The notes under the pieces were generated by a model that saw nothing but the letters and a program-made list of their open reading frames with translations, did no database searches and was not told the DNA's origin. DNA of 64,000 nt from Bacteroidales bacterium UBA5371 (GTDB lineage Bacteria; Bacteroidota; Bacteroidia; Bacteroidales; P3), in the NCBI GenBank assembly GCA_002407855.1, contig DHPF01000012.1:1-64000 (forward strand). Direction: 5' to 3'. Numbering within the stretch: position 1 is the first letter of the stretch; every line of letters starts with the position of its first letter. Shown piece after piece: positions 45,103 to 52,982 of this stretch. Position numbers and translations under genes: made by a program.

Positions 45103-45765
45103 TTAAGATAATTGCATTGGTTTTAAGTCATCTGCAATTATTAATGTTGCTCCTGTTGCTTGTTGAACTTGCTCAATGGTAAATTCTGGATGAATTTCTT
45201 TTAGAACAATTCCTTTTGGAGTAATTTCCATAACACCCATTTCAGTAATTATTAAATTAACTTGACCTTTGGCAGTGAGTGGGAGTGTACACTCTTTAAG
45301 TATTTTATGACTTCCCTTCGCAGTATGCTCCATTGCTAAAATCACATGCTTTGCTCCAACAACCAAATCCATAGCTCCACCCATTCCAGGTACCTTTTTG
45401 CCAGGAATCATCCAATTAGCCAAATTACCTTTTTCATCAACCTGCATAGCTCCTAAAATAGAAGCATCAACATGCCCTCCACGAATAATAGCAAAAGAAG
45501 TTGCACTATCGAAACTTGCCCCTCCCTCAATAATAGAAGTGTATGCTCCTCCTGCATTAACAATTTCCTTATTTTCTTCTCCTTCTTTTGGGTCAGCACC
45601 CATTCCAATTATCCCATTTTCCGATTGAAGTAAAACATTAACTCCTGGTTTAAGATAGTTAGGAATAAGAGTTGGAAGACCAATTCCCAGATTCACAACA
45701 TATCCATCTTTTAATTCCAAAGCAGCACGCTTTGCTATAACTTCTCTTATTTCGTTCTTGTCCAT
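45103..45765 (-). CDS. 3-oxoacid/butyrate CoA-transferase, subunit B
   Basis: This is the beta subunit of a family I CoA-transferase, 220 residues. The catalytic Glu is Glu49 in LLQSENGIIGMG; VNLGIGLPTLIPNY near 24-37 and the GAMQVDEKGNLANWMIPGK stretch are typical. In lysine degradation the enzyme exchanges CoA between butyryl-CoA and acetoacetate. The partner A subunit, usually encoded right beside it, is not in this window: kamE begins 17 bases upstream and thiolase follows downstream. It is either encoded elsewhere or lost. Confidence 0.93.
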   Translation of the reverse strand: MDKNEIREVIAKRAALELKDGYVVNLGIGLPTLIPNYLKPGVNVLLQSENGIIGMGADPKEGEENKEIVNAGGAYTSIIEGGASFDSATSFAIIRGGHVDASILGAMQVDEKGNLANWMIPGKKVPGMGGAMDLVVGAKHVILAMEHTAKGSHKILKECTLPLTAKGQVNLIITEMGVMEITPKGIVLKEIHPEFTIEQVQQATGATLIIADDLKPMQLS

Positions 45766-45782
45766 AATATTAATCTTATATT

Positions 45783-46568
45783 TTATTTTTTTCTTTTTAC
45801 AAATTCTTGTGCCATAAAGGAAGCAACATCATCTGCATAAGTATTCATTCCAAAACCTGCATCGTAACCAAGTTCTTTTGCTAACTCGTGAGAAAGTCTT
45901 GGTCCTCCACAACAAAGAATTACTTTGTCTCTCAAACCTTCTGCTTCCAACATTTCAACTAATTCAACCAAGTTTTTGATATGGACATCCTTTTGAGTAA
46001 CTGTTTGAGAAACTAAAAGAGCATCAGCTTTCAACTCTATGGCTTTTGCAATAAAATCTTCGTTCAATACTTGTGAGCCCATATTTAATGCATCAATCAT
46101 CTCATATCTTTCCAAACCATAATGCCCAGCATAACCTTTCATATTCATAATAGCATCAATTCCCACAGTGTGAGCATCTGTTCCAGTACTTGCCCCTATA
46201 ACAACAAGAGGTCTGCCAATGTTTTGCCTGATAAACTCATCAGTTTCTGTCATATCCATAACATTTGACTCCACCTTTGGAACATGAATTGTAGTATAAT
46301 CAACAGTATGCGTGCAAGAGCCATAACAATTAAAGAAAGTAAAGCCCTTGGTTAGTTCTTTATAGAATACAACCTGAGGATTATCAAAGCCCATTTTTTT
46401 CATCAATTGTTTTGCTGCCTCAATTGCTTCATCGCCAAACTCAACAGGAAGAGTGAAGCTTAATTGTGTTTTTCCGTCATTCATAGTGTCGCCATAAGGA
46501 CGCACTTCTTTAAGATTTAGTTCTGTACTAAACTCTTTCTTATCCATTGAATATAATCCGCCACTCAT
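45783..46568 (-). CDS. kamE: Lysine 5,6-aminomutase, beta subunit
   Basis: This is the B12-binding subunit of lysine 5,6-aminomutase, 261 residues. The cobalamin motif D-x-H-x-x-G is at Asp131-His133-Gly136 in TDAHTVGID. Lys144 falls exactly at the position known to bind pyridoxal phosphate in the clostridial enzyme, which supports the start at 46568. The enzyme moves the terminal amino group of D-lysine or beta-lysine to carbon 5, using adenosylcobalamin. The start overlaps the kamD stop by one base (TAATG), indicating coupled translation. Confidence 0.97.
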   Translation of the reverse strand: MSGGLYSMDKKEFSTELNLKEVRPYGDTMNDGKTQLSFTLPVEFGDEAIEAAKQLMKKMGFDNPQVVFYKELTKGFTFFNCYGSCTHTVDYTTIHVPKVESNVMDMTETDEFIRQNIGRPLVVIGASTGTDAHTVGIDAIMNMKGYAGHYGLERYEMIDALNMGSQVLNEDFIAKAIELKADALLVSQTVTQKDVHIKNLVELVEMLEAEGLRDKVILCCGGPRLSHELAKELGYDAGFGMNTYADDVASFMAQEFVKRKK

Positions 46569-48127
46569 TATTTTATTTCTCCTTTCATTAGTTTTACAAA
46601 TGGGTTGTAGTAGTGAGAATCCTTTTCAAAAACTCCTGCTAAACCTTTTCCTCCATTCTTAGGTCTTTTAATATCTGCAAATATTCCTTTCTCCAAAGCA
46701 TCAAACAAACTCTCCTTATCAATTTTTTCCAATAGCTCAATGGCATCGCTAAGAGTTTGTTGGGCTCTTGTTTGAATTATACCACCTTTCTTATACTCCA
46801 CTTCTTCACCTATACTTTTCATATTATTAAATATGTATTTAGCATTCTCAATTGCCAAATATCTATCGCTCATAAATGGAGTGTGAATAGCCTCTGTCAT
46901 CATTCCAAGTAGTTGCAAACCTTGATTAGTCCAAATGCTAATAACATTAAACAAAGCATCTTGAATATGTCCTTTAAATATATTACCTGTCATAAACTTT
47001 GTTGGCGGCATATACTTCAAAGGAGCATTAGGAAATATCTCTCGTGTCATTTGAGCCTGAGAAAGCTCATACAAAAAGCCATTTTTTAGCTCTGGATCCA
47101 TCTCAAAAGCATGCCCAAGCCCCATCTGCTCTTCAGGAAGTCCTGCTGCAAAGGCTAATTGTTCATTAATAAGGTCGGAAGCCAAAACAGTGTGAGCCTG
47201 CTCAAAAGCATCAGCAGTAGTTAAATAATTATCCTCTCCTGTATTTATGATAACACCTGCAAAACCATTGATAATCCTTGAAAAGTATTGGTCAATGAGA
47301 GTTCTTTGCATATTAATATCACGGAACAATATACCATAAAGAGCATCATTGAGCATTACGTCCAAACCTTCTAAGGCTCCCATAACTGCAATTTCAGGCA
47401 TACATAAACCTGAACAATAATTACATAAACGTATATATCTTCCAACCTCTTCACCTACTTCATCCAAAGCCTTACGCATAATTCGGAAGTTCTCTTGTGT
47501 TGCAAAAGTTCCTCCAAATCCTTCTGTGGTTGCACCATAAGGCACATAATCTAAAAGTGATTGCCCTGTGGTACGAATAACAGCAATAATATCTGCCCCT
47601 TGACGAGCAGCCGCTTGAGCCTGCACTACATCCTCATAAATATTACCCGTTGCAACAATAACATATAAATAAGGCTTTGAGCCTTCTCCAATAGTTGCAA
47701 TATAATTTTCCCTACGCTTACGATTGCTCCTTATTTTTTCAATACTTGCATTAACATAAGATTCAAGAGCTTTGTGAGCTAATTCTTCATCATCAAAAGG
47801 CAAAGAAGTAATATCTAATTCGTTATCAGCAGTTTTTTCTGCGATTTGTTGAGGAGTTAATCCTGTGGAAAGTATGGCATTACCTAAGAGGTACAAAACC
47901 CCATGTCTAAGCATACCTTTTTCTTTAATAAAATCAACTAACACATTTGGCAAAGGTACTTCATTAGAATCCACACCATCAATTCCAACCAATCTACATA
48001 AAGTACGTTCAACCGCAACCGTAGAGTAATTATCTACAAAATTTTGAACGCCGGAGGAAATATTTTTTGCTAAACTCTTAGCATAATCAACTTTTTTAAA
48101 GTCTAAACCTAATTTACTTTCTTTCAT
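46568..48127 (-). CDS. kamD: Lysine 5,6-aminomutase, alpha subunit
   Basis: This is the TIM-barrel subunit of lysine 5,6-aminomutase, 519 residues as in clostridia and Fusobacterium. Conserved stretches include DIIAVIRTTGQSLLDYVPYG near 184-203, GGTFATQENFRIMRKALDE near 209-227, EDNYLTTADAF and the C-terminal AQQTLSDAIELLEKI. It is the first gene of a long minus-strand run (kamD, kamE, CoA-transferase B, thiolase, hydratase, reductase, dehydrogenase, etfB, etfA). A -7 box lies at 48203-48210, about 75 bases ahead of the start. Confidence 0.97.
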   Translation of the reverse strand: MKESKLGLDFKKVDYAKSLAKNISSGVQNFVDNYSTVAVERTLCRLVGIDGVDSNEVPLPNVLVDFIKEKGMLRHGVLYLLGNAILSTGLTPQQIAEKTADNELDITSLPFDDEELAHKALESYVNASIEKIRSNRKRRENYIATIGEGSKPYLYVIVATGNIYEDVVQAQAAARQGADIIAVIRTTGQSLLDYVPYGATTEGFGGTFATQENFRIMRKALDEVGEEVGRYIRLCNYCSGLCMPEIAVMGALEGLDVMLNDALYGILFRDINMQRTLIDQYFSRIINGFAGVIINTGEDNYLTTADAFEQAHTVLASDLINEQLAFAAGLPEEQMGLGHAFEMDPELKNGFLYELSQAQMTREIFPNAPLKYMPPTKFMTGNIFKGHIQDALFNVISIWTNQGLQLLGMMTEAIHTPFMSDRYLAIENAKYIFNNMKSIGEEVEYKKGGIIQTRAQQTLSDAIELLEKIDKESLFDALEKGIFADIKRPKNGGKGLAGVFEKDSHYYNPFVKLMKGEIK

Positions 48128-48202
48128 ATCAGTACTTTATACAATATAATCTAAAATAAGAATCCCAATAAAGAGTGGGTGTAAATGCTTTTTTTGAGCA
48201 TA

Positions 48203-48210
48203 CAAAGATA
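48203..48210 (-). promoter_or_regulatory. -7 box for the kamD run
   Basis: Minus-strand TATCTTTG gives a leader of about 70 bases before kamD. No clear -33 TTG is seen, which would fit a regulated promoter, but this is weak evidence. Confidence 0.5.
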
Positions 48211-48335
48211 GAAAGAAAAAACCATTTGACCTACTAAAATCAGAAAATCTCTTAAATTAAAAGAAAATGCTAAGAATATTACATTAAAAAACAAAGAATT
48301 TATTCTATTTCCACCTGATAAAAATTTCTGCAACT

Positions 48336-48419
48336 AACTCTTGATTCTAATTTTTTAGAATCAAGAGTTAATCTTATAGAATCAAATTCTAAGAAATTAA
48401 AATTAAGTTCTAATTTCCT
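48336..48419. repeat. 21-bp intergenic repeat array (four units, palindromic)
   Basis: Units begin at 48336, 48357, 48378 and 48399. Units one and two are inverse copies: AACTCTTGATTCTAA at 48336 and TTAGAATCAAGAGTT at 48356, forming a 15-bp stem with a 5-base T loop. The array lies between the terminator of the gene at 48499 and the kamD promoter. Confidence 0.88.
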
Positions 48420-48432
48420 AAGTTTTTAAGGG

Positions 48433-48473
48433 CAAAAAAATAAACAAAGGCTATATAAAATAACCTTTGTTTA
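48433..48473 (-). terminator. Terminator of the frameshifted outer-membrane protein gene
   Basis: Arms TAAACAAAGG and CCTTTGTTTA (10 pairs, 13-base loop) are followed on the minus strand by TTTTTTT. It lies 26 bases past the stop codon at 48499. Confidence 0.88.
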
Positions 48474-48498
48474 CTTAAAAATATTTTTAAAATAATAT

Positions 48499-49217
48499 CT
48501 AACGTTTTCTTCTTCGGTTAGGTTTTGTGTTATTTCCGCTGTCAAAGAGTGTCGGAATATCATACCTTACACCAAATTCAAAGAAGAAAGGACGAAAACT
48601 GATGCTCGGAGGAGCTTCCCACAAGGTGATAGGACCTGAGTTAGGTTTAAATTTAATTGTTGTTGGAGTTATGGCATAGGCAAACTTAAAAAACGCTCTT
48701 AATTTTCGTAATTCACCAGTAAATACGGTATAATTACCATCCTTAAATATTTTTTCTGTTAGAGAAGAGAATTCGGCATAAGCATAAATAGAACTATTGG
48801 TTACGGATTCAAACTCGAATTGAATTGGTCCCTCAAAATAGGAAGGGTTGTTCAAAGTATGGTTATAAATAATCCCCAATCCGAAGTGTTGATGTTCTGC
48901 GAATTGAACCATTATCATAGCTGGGATTTGAATATTTCCAGATTTCCAGTCTCCACCAAAAGTTCCTCTATACAAACCTTCAACCTGGAAACCAAACAAA
49001 TCGGAAAATGAATACCCAAAGAAAGCTCCCGCAGAAAAATGAGGATTGAAATTACCTATACTTTCGTTCCATCCACCATCTTCTTTGCTCATGTTAGTAC
49101 TATAAAAGCCTCCACCAATAGAAGGACCAACATAGAATCTATTGGCTCCATAGAATTGTGCCGAAGCACTTAAAGAAAACCCTAATAGGGTAGAAACAAT
49201 AATGCCTTTTTCATCAT
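48499..49217 (-). pseudogene. Outer-membrane beta-barrel protein gene with frameshift in the signal peptide
   Basis: From the natural start at 49217 (two adjacent ATG codons) translation gives MMKKALLFLPY and stops. One extra A in the five-base A-tract (plus-strand T-run 49207-49211) would give MMKKGIIVSTLLGFSLSASA followed by QFYGANRFYVG and the whole downstream frame, a normal signal peptide and barrel. The intact frame runs from there to 48499; its first ATG is at 49092 (197 codons), which would make a product without a signal. The barrel has strands such as GAFFGYSFSDLFGFQVEGLY and ends in basic NRRRKR. Explanations: real inactivation, phase variation by A-tract slippage, or a sequencing error. 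The promoter and terminator remain intact. Confidence 0.8.
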
Positions 49218-49247
49218 ATGAATTATTTAATGTTAATACTCAGGTTG

Positions 49248-49255
49248 CAAAAGTA
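49248..49255 (-). promoter_or_regulatory. -7 box for the outer-membrane protein gene
   Basis: Minus-strand TACTTTTG lies 30 bases upstream of the ATG at 49217, supporting 49217 rather than 49092 as the natural start. Confidence 0.55.
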
Positions 49256-49296
49256 CATAAAACTTTATTTAAAAAGGTATCTTGTTATATATTTCT

Positions 49297-49304
49297 TAAC
49301 TTTG
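49297..49304 (+). promoter_or_regulatory. -7 box for the YeiH-like gene
   Basis: TAACTTTG lies 18 bases before the ATG at 49323, divergent from the box at 49248-49255. Confidence 0.5.
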
Positions 49305-49322
49305 CAGCTTTAAAAATGCAAA

Positions 49323-50234
49323 ATGAAAAACTTATCAATACTTTATTATATTATTATTGCATTGTGTTTTATGCCTTTTATGAAAGCTCCAATTGCACTT
49401 TCGTTAGGGATAATATTAGCTTTGCTCAAAATTGCAAAACCATTCTCTGTATCTAAATATACTTCCAAAATACTCCAATACTCAATAGTGTTAATGGGTT
49501 TTGGTATGAGCCTAAAAAAAGTTATTGAAGTATCACAAACAGGCATTTGGCTAACCGCACTTTCTGTATTTCTAACCTTTTTATTTGGAATGCTTCTGGG
49601 CTATTTGTTAAAAGTAGAGAGAAATACTACAACGCTTATTTCCTCAGGCACTGCAATCTGCGGAGGAAGTGCAATTGCAGCAGTAAGCCCCATAATAGGA
49701 GCTAAGCCAAATCAAATAACCTTTGCCTTAACAGTTGTATTCGTACTTAACGCCATAGCATTATTTATTTTCCCATTAATAGCTCACTCCTTAAATATGA
49801 GCCAAGAAAATTTTGGATATTGGGCTGCAATAGCCATACACGACACTTCATCAGTGGTAGGAGCTGCCTCAGCCTATGGTAAACAAGCCTTAGAAGTAGC
49901 CACAACAGTCAAACTCACACGAACACTTTGGATAATACCTCTCTCACTTTTGATAATATTCCTAAATCATAAGGAAACCAAAACTAATCATATAAAAGCC
50001 CCATACTTTATACTTTATTTTGCAATAGCTATTGTAATAGCACATATTTTTCCAATACCACACCTTTACAAGCCACTTAGTTTTATTGGTACAAAAGGAA
50101 TGAATGTAGCCTTGTTTTTCATCGGTTCATCGTTCTCATTACAGGATATGAAAACAGCAGGATTTAGAGCGTTTTTATTAGGAATATTTCTCTGGATACT
50201 AATTAGTGTTGGAACACTATTTTTCTTTATTTAA
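49323..50234 (+). CDS. YeiH-family putative sulfate exporter (UPF0324)
   Basis: This polytopic membrane protein of 303 residues has about ten hydrophobic segments. It has the family marks GFGMSLKKVIEVSQTG near 58-73, TAICGGSAIAAVSPIIGA near 109-126 and IAIHDTSSVVGAASAYG near 169-185. Proteins of this family are called putative sulfate exporters on limited evidence, so the substrate is uncertain. It is transcribed alone; a 21-bp array begins right after its stop codon. Confidence 0.88.
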   Translation: MKNLSILYYIIIALCFMPFMKAPIALSLGIILALLKIAKPFSVSKYTSKILQYSIVLMGFGMSLKKVIEVSQTGIWLTALSVFLTFLFGMLLGYLLKVERNTTTLISSGTAICGGSAIAAVSPIIGAKPNQITFALTVVFVLNAIALFIFPLIAHSLNMSQENFGYWAAIAIHDTSSVVGAASAYGKQALEVATTVKLTRTLWIIPLSLLIIFLNHKETKTNHIKAPYFILYFAIAIVIAHIFPIPHLYKPLSFIGTKGMNVALFFIGSSFSLQDMKTAGFRAFLLGIFLWILISVGTLFFFI

Positions 50235-50235
50235 A

Positions 50236-50340
50236 TTGTCTTTTGATTTCAGTAAATTATCTTTTGATCCTAAAAAATTATCTTTTGATTTCAATTCTCT
50301 GACTTTTGATTATAATAAATTGTTTCTTTATTTGAGTCAA
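50236..50340. repeat. 21-bp intergenic repeat array (five units)
   Basis: Units begin at 50236, 50257, 50278, 50299 and 50320. Four carry CTTTTGAT at the same position in the unit, followed by variable words such as TTCAGTAAA, CCTAAAAAA and TATAATAAA. The array starts one base after the YeiH-like stop codon. Confidence 0.88.
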
Positions 50341-50438
50341 AAGGTGTTTTATTGAGTAATATTGAAAATAAAACAGAGTAAAAATGGTTTAAATACAGGT
50401 ACTTATAAAAAATGATGGAAGATTTTTGCCAAAAAGAC

Positions 50439-50469
50439 TTGACAAAACTTATTTTAGGTTGTATATTTG
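50439..50469 (+). promoter_or_regulatory. Full consensus promoter for a small RNA candidate
   Basis: TTG at 50439-50441, a 20-base spacer and TATATTTG at 50462-50469 make one of the two best promoters in the window. No open reading frame on the plus strand follows it. Confidence 0.75.
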
Positions 50470-50473
50470 CAAT

Positions 50474-50557
50474 TAAGGAAAGAGTATTTAACATAGCACA
50501 AATTAATTAGAAATTGTGTGATAGCAAGCAATGAGCTTAAATACTCTTTCTTTTTTT
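50474..50557 (+). ncRNA. Candidate small RNA of about 80 nt with self-closing stem and terminator
   Basis: Starting a few bases after a consensus promoter, the region forms a perfect 14-bp stem (GAAAGAGTATTTAA at 50478-50491 with TTAAATACTCTTTC at 50537-50550) that encloses 45 bases. Inside is a smaller stem CACAA/TTGTG (50497-50501 and 50513-50517). The outer stem is followed by seven T, a terminator on the plus strand. The T-run touches the stop codon of kamC on the other strand. No known RNA family is recognised; a 6S-like RNA is possible but it looks too short. Function unknown. Confidence 0.65.
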
Positions 50558-51968
50558 ATTTTATAAACTCACGAGCTTTTTCAATAAATTCTTCATCAAT
50601 TCCTAATAGCTGAGCGAGATTTAATGCTTCATTAGGTATTTTTTCTTCCTTGTCTTCAATCAATGAATAATCTATTTGATTGGGGATATCTTTAAGGCTT
50701 AGCTTTTCCTGAGATTTATTAGGGATAAATCCTTTTACTCTCAAACGATAACACTCTGCTTTTACGCCACTATAATGCGTGGTTGTAATTGAAAAAGACC
50801 CGCCTTTTGACATTATGTTTAAGAAACTATTTACAAGAGCTACTCCTTCGGTAGGGTTGGTTGTTCGTGCCAATTCATCTACCAATACTAAATATTCTTT
50901 ACCACTACGTACTTGCTTAATAATATCATTTAAGATAAGGATTTCTGAGGCGTAGGAGGAAAGACCTTGTTCTTCGTTTTGATAATCTCCAATTGAGGTT
51001 AGTATATCTTCAACCAATACTACTTCTGCTTTTTTTGCTGGAAGGTAAAAACCAAATTGCAATAAGTATTGTGAAAGCGAGAGTGATTTAAGCAAGATAG
51101 TTTTTCCTGCCATATTAGCTCCCGTAACAAGACATGGTTTTGTGGTAAGGGATATATCAATTGGCTGATACTTTTGGTTCTTAGAGCTAAGTTGTTTTTC
51201 AAGAGGCGGATAGGAGAGTCCTTTATATGTTATTTTGTTGTTCTTGTTCGAAAATATAGGCTTAATAAAATGATTATTAGTAAAATACTCTGCTAATGCA
51301 AAGTACATATCTATATTTCCTATAACTTTAATAGAAGTCTTTAAATCATTAGCATATTCTTTCAACTCATTAGATAGCCTTTCTCTTATTTTATCTTCAA
51401 TAGCTTGACACTCCAAATAGAGAGAGGTTATTTCTTCTTCGTTTTTTTCTTTCTTGGCTTTTTCCCATAGTTTGCGTTTTTGGGTAAGCTCTTTTGAATA
51501 TGCATTATATATATAAAATTGACTTAAAAGTAATCCTTCAGGGTCAAGAATATTAATAGGTTTACTTAAATCAGGCAAGCTTAATTGCCCCACAGAATTT
51601 TCATTAATGAATTTATCAATATCAAAAAGATAAGACTTAATTTTATAACAGGCAATAGAGAATTCTTTTATTTGAAAGAGCGAAATATCATCAAGCACTT
51701 GGTCTTGTTCTAATTGTTTTATTGTTCCACTAATATCGTTCAAATAGGTAAGTATTCTTCTTATCTTTGCCAATGTTTTTTTGTTTATCTCCTCTTTCAG
51801 ATAATCCTGACAACCATCAATAACTAAGTGTTTGGTGAGTAGGAGAGTCTTATCTTTCAAAAACTTAGTACTATATAATTCCTTCTTTCCCATTGTTGAG
51901 TAGATATTCAAATCACTAACAATAAAGCTTAAACCACTATGCTTATCTATAGCTTGTTTTAATGTCAT
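50556..51968 (-). CDS. kamC: MutS-like ATPase KamC, lysine 5,6-aminomutase reactivation factor
   Basis: This MutS-related ATPase of 470 residues has a Walker A VTGANMAGKTILLKS near 281-295 and the MutS-type region LVLVDELARTTNPTEG near 365-380, followed by TTTHYSG. It lacks the N-terminal mismatch-recognition domains, so it is not a repair MutS. In lysine-fermenting bacteria this protein, with KamB, is thought to reactivate the B12-dependent aminomutase by removing damaged cofactor. The role is from family knowledge and context. It starts 2 bases after kamB ends. Confidence 0.88.
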   Translation of the reverse strand: MTLKQAIDKHSGLSFIVSDLNIYSTMGKKELYSTKFLKDKTLLLTKHLVIDGCQDYLKEEINKKTLAKIRRILTYLNDISGTIKQLEQDQVLDDISLFQIKEFSIACYKIKSYLFDIDKFINENSVGQLSLPDLSKPINILDPEGLLLSQFYIYNAYSKELTQKRKLWEKAKKEKNEEEITSLYLECQAIEDKIRERLSNELKEYANDLKTSIKVIGNIDMYFALAEYFTNNHFIKPIFSNKNNKITYKGLSYPPLEKQLSSKNQKYQPIDISLTTKPCLVTGANMAGKTILLKSLSLSQYLLQFGFYLPAKKAEVVLVEDILTSIGDYQNEEQGLSSYASEILILNDIIKQVRSGKEYLVLVDELARTTNPTEGVALVNSFLNIMSKGGSFSITTTHYSGVKAECYRLRVKGFIPNKSQEKLSLKDIPNQIDYSLIEDKEEKIPNEALNLAQLLGIDEEFIEKAREFIK

Positions 51969-51970
51969 AT

Positions 51971-52981
51971 CTATATTTCTTTAATATTATATATTGGTAA
52001 TGGGATTTCTTTTTGTAACTCCTTAATTAATTCTTTGGAGTTGAGGTTATAGCCCGAAGGTGATGTGGGATTAACTGTTAGTGCTATGAGATTAGTCGGA
52101 TGAATTACTTTTAAATTTCCACCTTTTTTGAAGTATGCTTCAAGGTTTTCTATTGAACAGAATATTCTTGTAAAATCTTTAATTATAATTTCAATATCTT
52201 GAATATTCTTTTGTGCTTTTAGAAATTGAATTAAATTATCTGTTATTATGCCCGAAACAAAAAGCTTTGTACCATATTGAAACAATATATCTTTATACTT
52301 TTCTATCATAAGAATGGAAGGAATGTTTAGGTCTTTAAGGTTATTCTTTTTATCTATTGCATAAATGCCGTTATCAATTTCAGATAGCTTAGAAATTAAA
52401 CTTTTGCTAATCTGTTCTAATTGGGTCATCTTATAGATAAAAGTAGTCTTGCGAACAAGTGTTCTTAGATTAATAGAAAGAGCTGCACCTGTTGAAAGTA
52501 TCATTGCATCGGTTATTGCAGGAGAGCCAAAACTCAAACGTGAGAGGGCTCCATCAATTAGTACAATATTAGCTCCTCTTTCTTGCATATTTGTAATAAC
52601 ATCTTTAAGCCAAGTAGTAGAAGAAGCTCCTGCAAGAAGAACCTTCCCATCTGAAATAGCTTGGGCTGTAACCAAGCGACCTAATGCAGTAGAACGATTG
52701 CTCAAAGAAAGTATATTAGAGATTATTTTTTTTTGTGAATAGAGCAGTTCAGAGGTAACAAAGATTGTGTTTGGGTATATTTGTATCTCTGGTTTAGAAG
52801 TCTTTGTTACTTGGTCTATCTTTTCACCATCAATCCCAATAGAAGTAACACCAAGTGTTATATTAGAATTTGAACACAAACGAGACAGAACATAGTTTAA
52901 TGTTTCTGTCTTGCCTGTGTTCTTTTCTAATCCTACAAAAGAAATACTCTTGTATTTTAATATTTCATCAATAAAAGGCAA
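51971..52981 (-). CDS. kamB: KamB, lysine 5,6-aminomutase reactivation subunit
   Basis: This 336-residue protein is encoded between kamA and kamC with 1- and 2-base gaps. Near the N-terminus a P-loop-like GLEKNTGKT is found at 17-25, and NIVLIDGALSRLSFGSPA occurs near 134-151. Its position and partner match the KamB protein of other lysine fermenters, which works with the MutS-like KamC in keeping lysine 5,6-aminomutase active. Direct enzymology is limited and the assignment rests mainly on synteny. Confidence 0.82.
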   Translation of the reverse strand: MPFIDEILKYKSISFVGLEKNTGKTETLNYVLSRLCSNSNITLGVTSIGIDGEKIDQVTKTSKPEIQIYPNTIFVTSELLYSQKKIISNILSLSNRSTALGRLVTAQAISDGKVLLAGASSTTWLKDVITNMQERGANIVLIDGALSRLSFGSPAITDAMILSTGAALSINLRTLVRKTTFIYKMTQLEQISKSLISKLSEIDNGIYAIDKKNNLKDLNIPSILMIEKYKDILFQYGTKLFVSGIITDNLIQFLKAQKNIQDIEIIIKDFTRIFCSIENLEAYFKKGGNLKVIHPTNLIALTVNPTSPSGYNLNSKELIKELQKEIPLPIYNIKEI

Positions 52982-52982
52982 T

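Noticed and set aside
50474..50557. Hairpin as the terminator of kamC
   Set aside because: On the minus strand the stem is followed by CCTTAATTGC rather than a T-run; the T-run and promoter fit a plus-strand RNA.
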